Positions 5,257-7,797 of a stretch of 7,797 nt of DNA are shown in pieces (the first letter of the stretch is position 1; every line of letters begins with the position of its first letter). The notes under the pieces are model-generated. The model was not told where the DNA came from and searched no databases. It saw nothing but the letters and a program-made list of their open reading frames with translations. This DNA comes from Cytophagaceae bacterium (GTDB lineage Bacteria; Bacteroidota; Bacteroidia; Cytophagales; Spirosomataceae): NCBI GenBank assembly GCA_947461155.1, contig CANHKE010000051.1, positions 1 through 7,797 on the forward strand, read 5' to 3'. A program made the translations under genes and the position numbers.

Positions 5257-7797
5257 ATGAATTTAAAACTACCCATTTTACTTCTTTTATTGTTTAGTGC
5301 ATTCAGTGGTTTCGCACAAAAAGCAATTAAAGGACAAGTGAAAGATGACAAAAGCCAAGAGGGCCTTCCCGGCGTTTCGATATTAGTTCGGGGGACTAAT
5401 GTAGGCACATCGACCGATTCAAACGGTAATTTTTCGATTTCTGTTCCAGAAAATGCGAAAGAACTTAACTTTAGTTCGGTCGGATACACCGCTAAGGTAA
5501 TCACCATCGGTACCCAATCATTCATCAATGTCATGTTAGCCGAAGATGCGGTTAATCTACAAGAAGTGGTGGTTAACGCCTTGGGATTTAAGACCAAAAG
5601 AGATCGGACGGGTTCTACTTCTTCGAGTGTTTCTTCCGAAGCGATTCGTTCCAGTGGTGAAGCTAATATTTTGAATAGCCTTGCAGGTAAAGCTTCAGGC
5701 GTTAAAATTGCGCGTGCGAACGGTGACCCGGGCGCAGGTACGAATATTCAGATTCGTGGCGCAAATACCATCGGTGGTTCTTCGCAACCTTTAGTGATTG
5801 TGGATGGTGTTCCGTTATCAAATGACAACTTATATGGTTCTGGAAGTTCAAGATCTGGGGGTGTATCTCAGCAATCCCGTTTGAATGACTTGAATCCAGA
5901 AGACATCGAATCAACACAGATATTGAAAGGTGCTTCTGCAGCTGCTTTGTGGGGCTCTAGAGCAGCCAATGGTGTTTTGGTGATTACGACCAAACAAGGT
6001 AAACTCAACCAAAAAATGAAGGTTAGTTATTCGGCTACCTATTCCATGGATGAGATCAATAGAAAACATCCGATGCAGACCACTTTTGGTCAAGGTACAG
6101 GTGGAAAATTTAATGCAACAGCTACTAACTCATGGGGAGATAAAATCGCTTCCAGATCAGGTGAAGCTGACGTATTTAACACGACCGGCGAATATTTCTT
6201 AGGTAATGATGGTAAAAAATATTACCCGATCACCGCTAAAAACTCAAGAGAAATCTTTACGGATAAAAACTTTGACCAAGTTTTCCAAAAGGGCTCATTC
6301 TTAGAACATAACTGGAGTATTTCAGGTGGTAGTGGAAAAACAACCAACTTCTTTAGTTTAGGTTATTTGGGTCAAGAGGGTATCATCAAAAACAGTGATT
6401 ACGATCGCTTTACGATGCGATTTAACAATCAAACCTTCTTTAGTAACAACGTCAATCTAACGACGAAAGCAAACTACATTCGGACAAATAGTCATCGAAT
6501 CCAACAAAACTCAAATTCGGCGGGTCTATATTTAGGACTTCTTCGTCAGCCGGCAGATTTTGATCAAACGGCTTATATCGGTACTTATTTTTCAAGTACG
6601 GGCGTTCCGACAGAAGGCAGACAAAGAAGTTATAGAAGGTATTTAGGTAACAATATCAATCCATTTTATAATAACCCATTGTGGACGATCAACGAACAAG
6701 AAGCTACTTCCGTGGTAAATCGTTTTAATGCAAATACGGACCTAAACATCAACCCGATCAGTTGGTTAAACATCGACTTACGTGGTGGTATCGATACGTA
6801 TGTAGACAAACGCGTTTACTTCTCGCCAGTGGGCTCTACGAGTTTCAATAATGGTCGATTAGACAATGAGAACTTTATTGTTTCTGAAATCAATTTAGAT
6901 GGGATTGTTCGTGCCGACTTCCCAGATTTAGTTCCGGAAAAAGTGGGATTCAATGCAACTTTGGGTTACAACATCAATGATCGTACGCGAAATACCTTGT
7001 ACGCCGCTTCGCAAAATTTTCTAGTGAATAGCCGAATTCAATCGTTCGCGAATAGTGTGGCTCCGTTTGAGGTATCCAATAGTACCAACCACATTCGGTC
7101 GAATCGTTTGTACTCAATCTTCGCATTTGATTTTTACAAGCAAGTATTTTTGAGCGTTTCAGGTACGCAAGAAGCTGCATCCACCATCAAAGGAGGCTAT
7201 TTTTACCCATCGATGGATTTGGCTTGGCAGTTTTCGCAATTGCCTAATTTGACGAATAAAGTGCTTTCTTTTGGTAAAGTACGTATGTCTTATGGACAAG
7301 TGGGGGTACAGCCTACGGCCTACAAGTTTGGTACCACGTATGAGAATTTCACGTATGGTACGTATGATGATGCACTTGATATCAATGAATTTGGAGGTGG
7401 TTTCCGCCTAAATGATGATCAAGGTAATAATGTACTAAGACCCGAAATAAAAACGGAAATGGAATTAGGAACGGATTTACGTTTCTTCAAAGACCGTTTA
7501 ACAGTAGGTGTCACGTACTATAAAAACGAAATTAAAGACATCTTGCTTGCGGTTAACTTGTCTCCTTCATCTGGATTTTTATCTAAATATACCAATGCCG
7601 GTAGAATGGAAAACCGAGGAGTGGAGGTTGATTTAGGATATAAGATCTTGGCACAAGCGAATTATGGCTTAGAATTGTACGGTAACTGGAACAATAACAA
7701 AAACAAAGTTTTGGACTTGGCAGGCGTACAACGTGTCGCATTAACGGATCAATCCATTACTTCCAATGCGATTGTTGGTCAGCCATTAGGAATTCTA
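5257..7797 (+). CDS. SusC/RagA-like TonB-linked outer-membrane receptor (3' end outside window)
   Basis: Outer-membrane active importer that, with a SusD-like lipoprotein lid, takes up oligosaccharides or peptides using TonB energy. The frame is open for 847 codons to the window edge with no stop or frameshift; family members are usually near 1000 residues, so the end of the barrel is missing. Residues 1-20 are a signal peptide (MNLKLPILLLLLLFSAFSGFA, cut near Gln21 or Lys22). Residues about 23-95 form a carboxypeptidase-D regulatory-like domain (GLPGVSILVRGTNVGTSTD). The linker LQEVVVNALGFK (101-112) leads into the plug, with IQIRGANT, PLVIVDGVPL (178-187) and the family hallmark GASAAALWGSRAANGV (225-240). 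Aromatic-rich beta-barrel strands follow. The ATG at 5257 is preceded by AAGAAG, a weak Shine-Dalgarno-like run. A susD-like partner would be expected just beyond the window. The substrate cannot be read from this sequence; exported peptide-active enzymes nearby make peptides one option. Confidence 0.93.
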   Translation, partial: MNLKLPILLLLLFSAFSGFAQKAIKGQVKDDKSQEGLPGVSILVRGTNVGTSTDSNGNFSISVPENAKELNFSSVGYTAKVITIGTQSFINVMLAEDAVNLQEVVVNALGFKTKRDRTGSTSSSVSSEAIRSSGEANILNSLAGKASGVKIARANGDPGAGTNIQIRGANTIGGSSQPLVIVDGVPLSNDNLYGSGSSRSGGVSQQSRLNDLNPEDIESTQILKGASAAALWGSRAANGVLVITTKQGKLNQKMKVSYSATYSMDEINRKHPMQTTFGQGTGGKFNATATNSWGDKIASRSGEADVFNTTGEYFLGNDGKKYYPITAKNSREIFTDKNFDQVFQKGSFLEHNWSISGGSGKTTNFFSLGYLGQEGIIKNSDYDRFTMRFNNQTFFSNNVNLTTKANYIRTNSHRIQQNSNSAGLYLGLLRQPADFDQTAYIGTYFSSTGVPTEGRQRSYRRYLGNNINPFYNNPLWTINEQEATSVVNRFNANTDLNINPISWLNIDLRGGIDTYVDKRVYFSPVGSTSFNNGRLDNENFIVSEINLDGIVRADFPDLVPEKVGFNATLGYNINDRTRNTLYAASQNFLVNSRIQSFANSVAPFEVSNSTNHIRSNRLYSIFAFDFYKQVFLSVSGTQEAASTIKGGYFYPSMDLAWQFSQLPNLTNKVLSFGKVRMSYGQVGVQPTAYKFGTTYENFTYGTYDDALDINEFGGGFRLNDDQGNNVLRPEIKTEMELGTDLRFFKDRLTVGVTYYKNEIKDILLAVNLSPSSGFLSKYTNAGRMENRGVEVDLGYKILAQANYGLELYGNWNNNKNKVLDLAGVQRVALTDQSITSNAIVGQPLGIL

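Noticed and set aside
5247..7180. Several antisense frames under the SusC-like gene (for example 5247-5597, 5702-5917, 5911-6093 and 6974-7180)
   Set aside because: The plus-strand frame is continuous and carries all SusC family motifs; the antisense frames are short and have no recognisable domains or start signals.

Overview
The window looks like chromosomal DNA from a member of the Bacteroidota, possibly a Cytophagales-like environmental lineage, though the genus cannot be read from it. The evidence is a SusC/RagA-type TonB-linked outer-membrane protein, exported proteins ending their signal peptides in FAQ or FSQ, exact matches to the Bacteroidota -7 promoter box TAnnTTTG upstream of three of the four genes, and the near absence of Shine-Dalgarno sequences. 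No RNA genes, insertion sequences, CRISPR arrays or prophage genes were seen.

Layout: (1) 96-1805 (+), a surface lipoprotein with two InlB-like repeats followed by six FG-GAP/VCBS-like calcium-loop repeats. (2) 1806-2026, a short gap holding a weak candidate terminator and a -7 box. (3) 2027-3661 (+), a secreted amidase-signature enzyme with an intact Lys/cis-Ser/Ser triad, closest in motif style to peptide amidases. (4) 3681-3712, a strong symmetrical hairpin that can terminate transcription from both sides. (5) 3730-5013 (-), an exported M14 zinc carboxypeptidase of the cytosolic-carboxypeptidase (Nna1)-like type. (6) 5014-5256, a divergent promoter region with one promoter per strand and a 21-bp-phased direct repeat overlapping the promoter of the next gene. 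(7) 5257 to the window end (+), the first 847 codons of a SusC/RagA-like receptor, open throughout and cut off by the window edge.

All four products are predicted to be exported: one lipoprotein, two probably periplasmic hydrolases and one outer-membrane transporter. The amidase, the carboxypeptidase and the receptor could all act on peptides, which suggests a local theme of peptide scavenging. This is inference only: the genes are in separate transcription units (convergent, then divergent), and SusC-like proteins also import glycans. No clearly new system is visible. The most distinctive signals are the phased repeat at the receptor promoter, a tryptophan in the amidase oxyanion loop, and the sharp change in base composition inside the lipoprotein gene.
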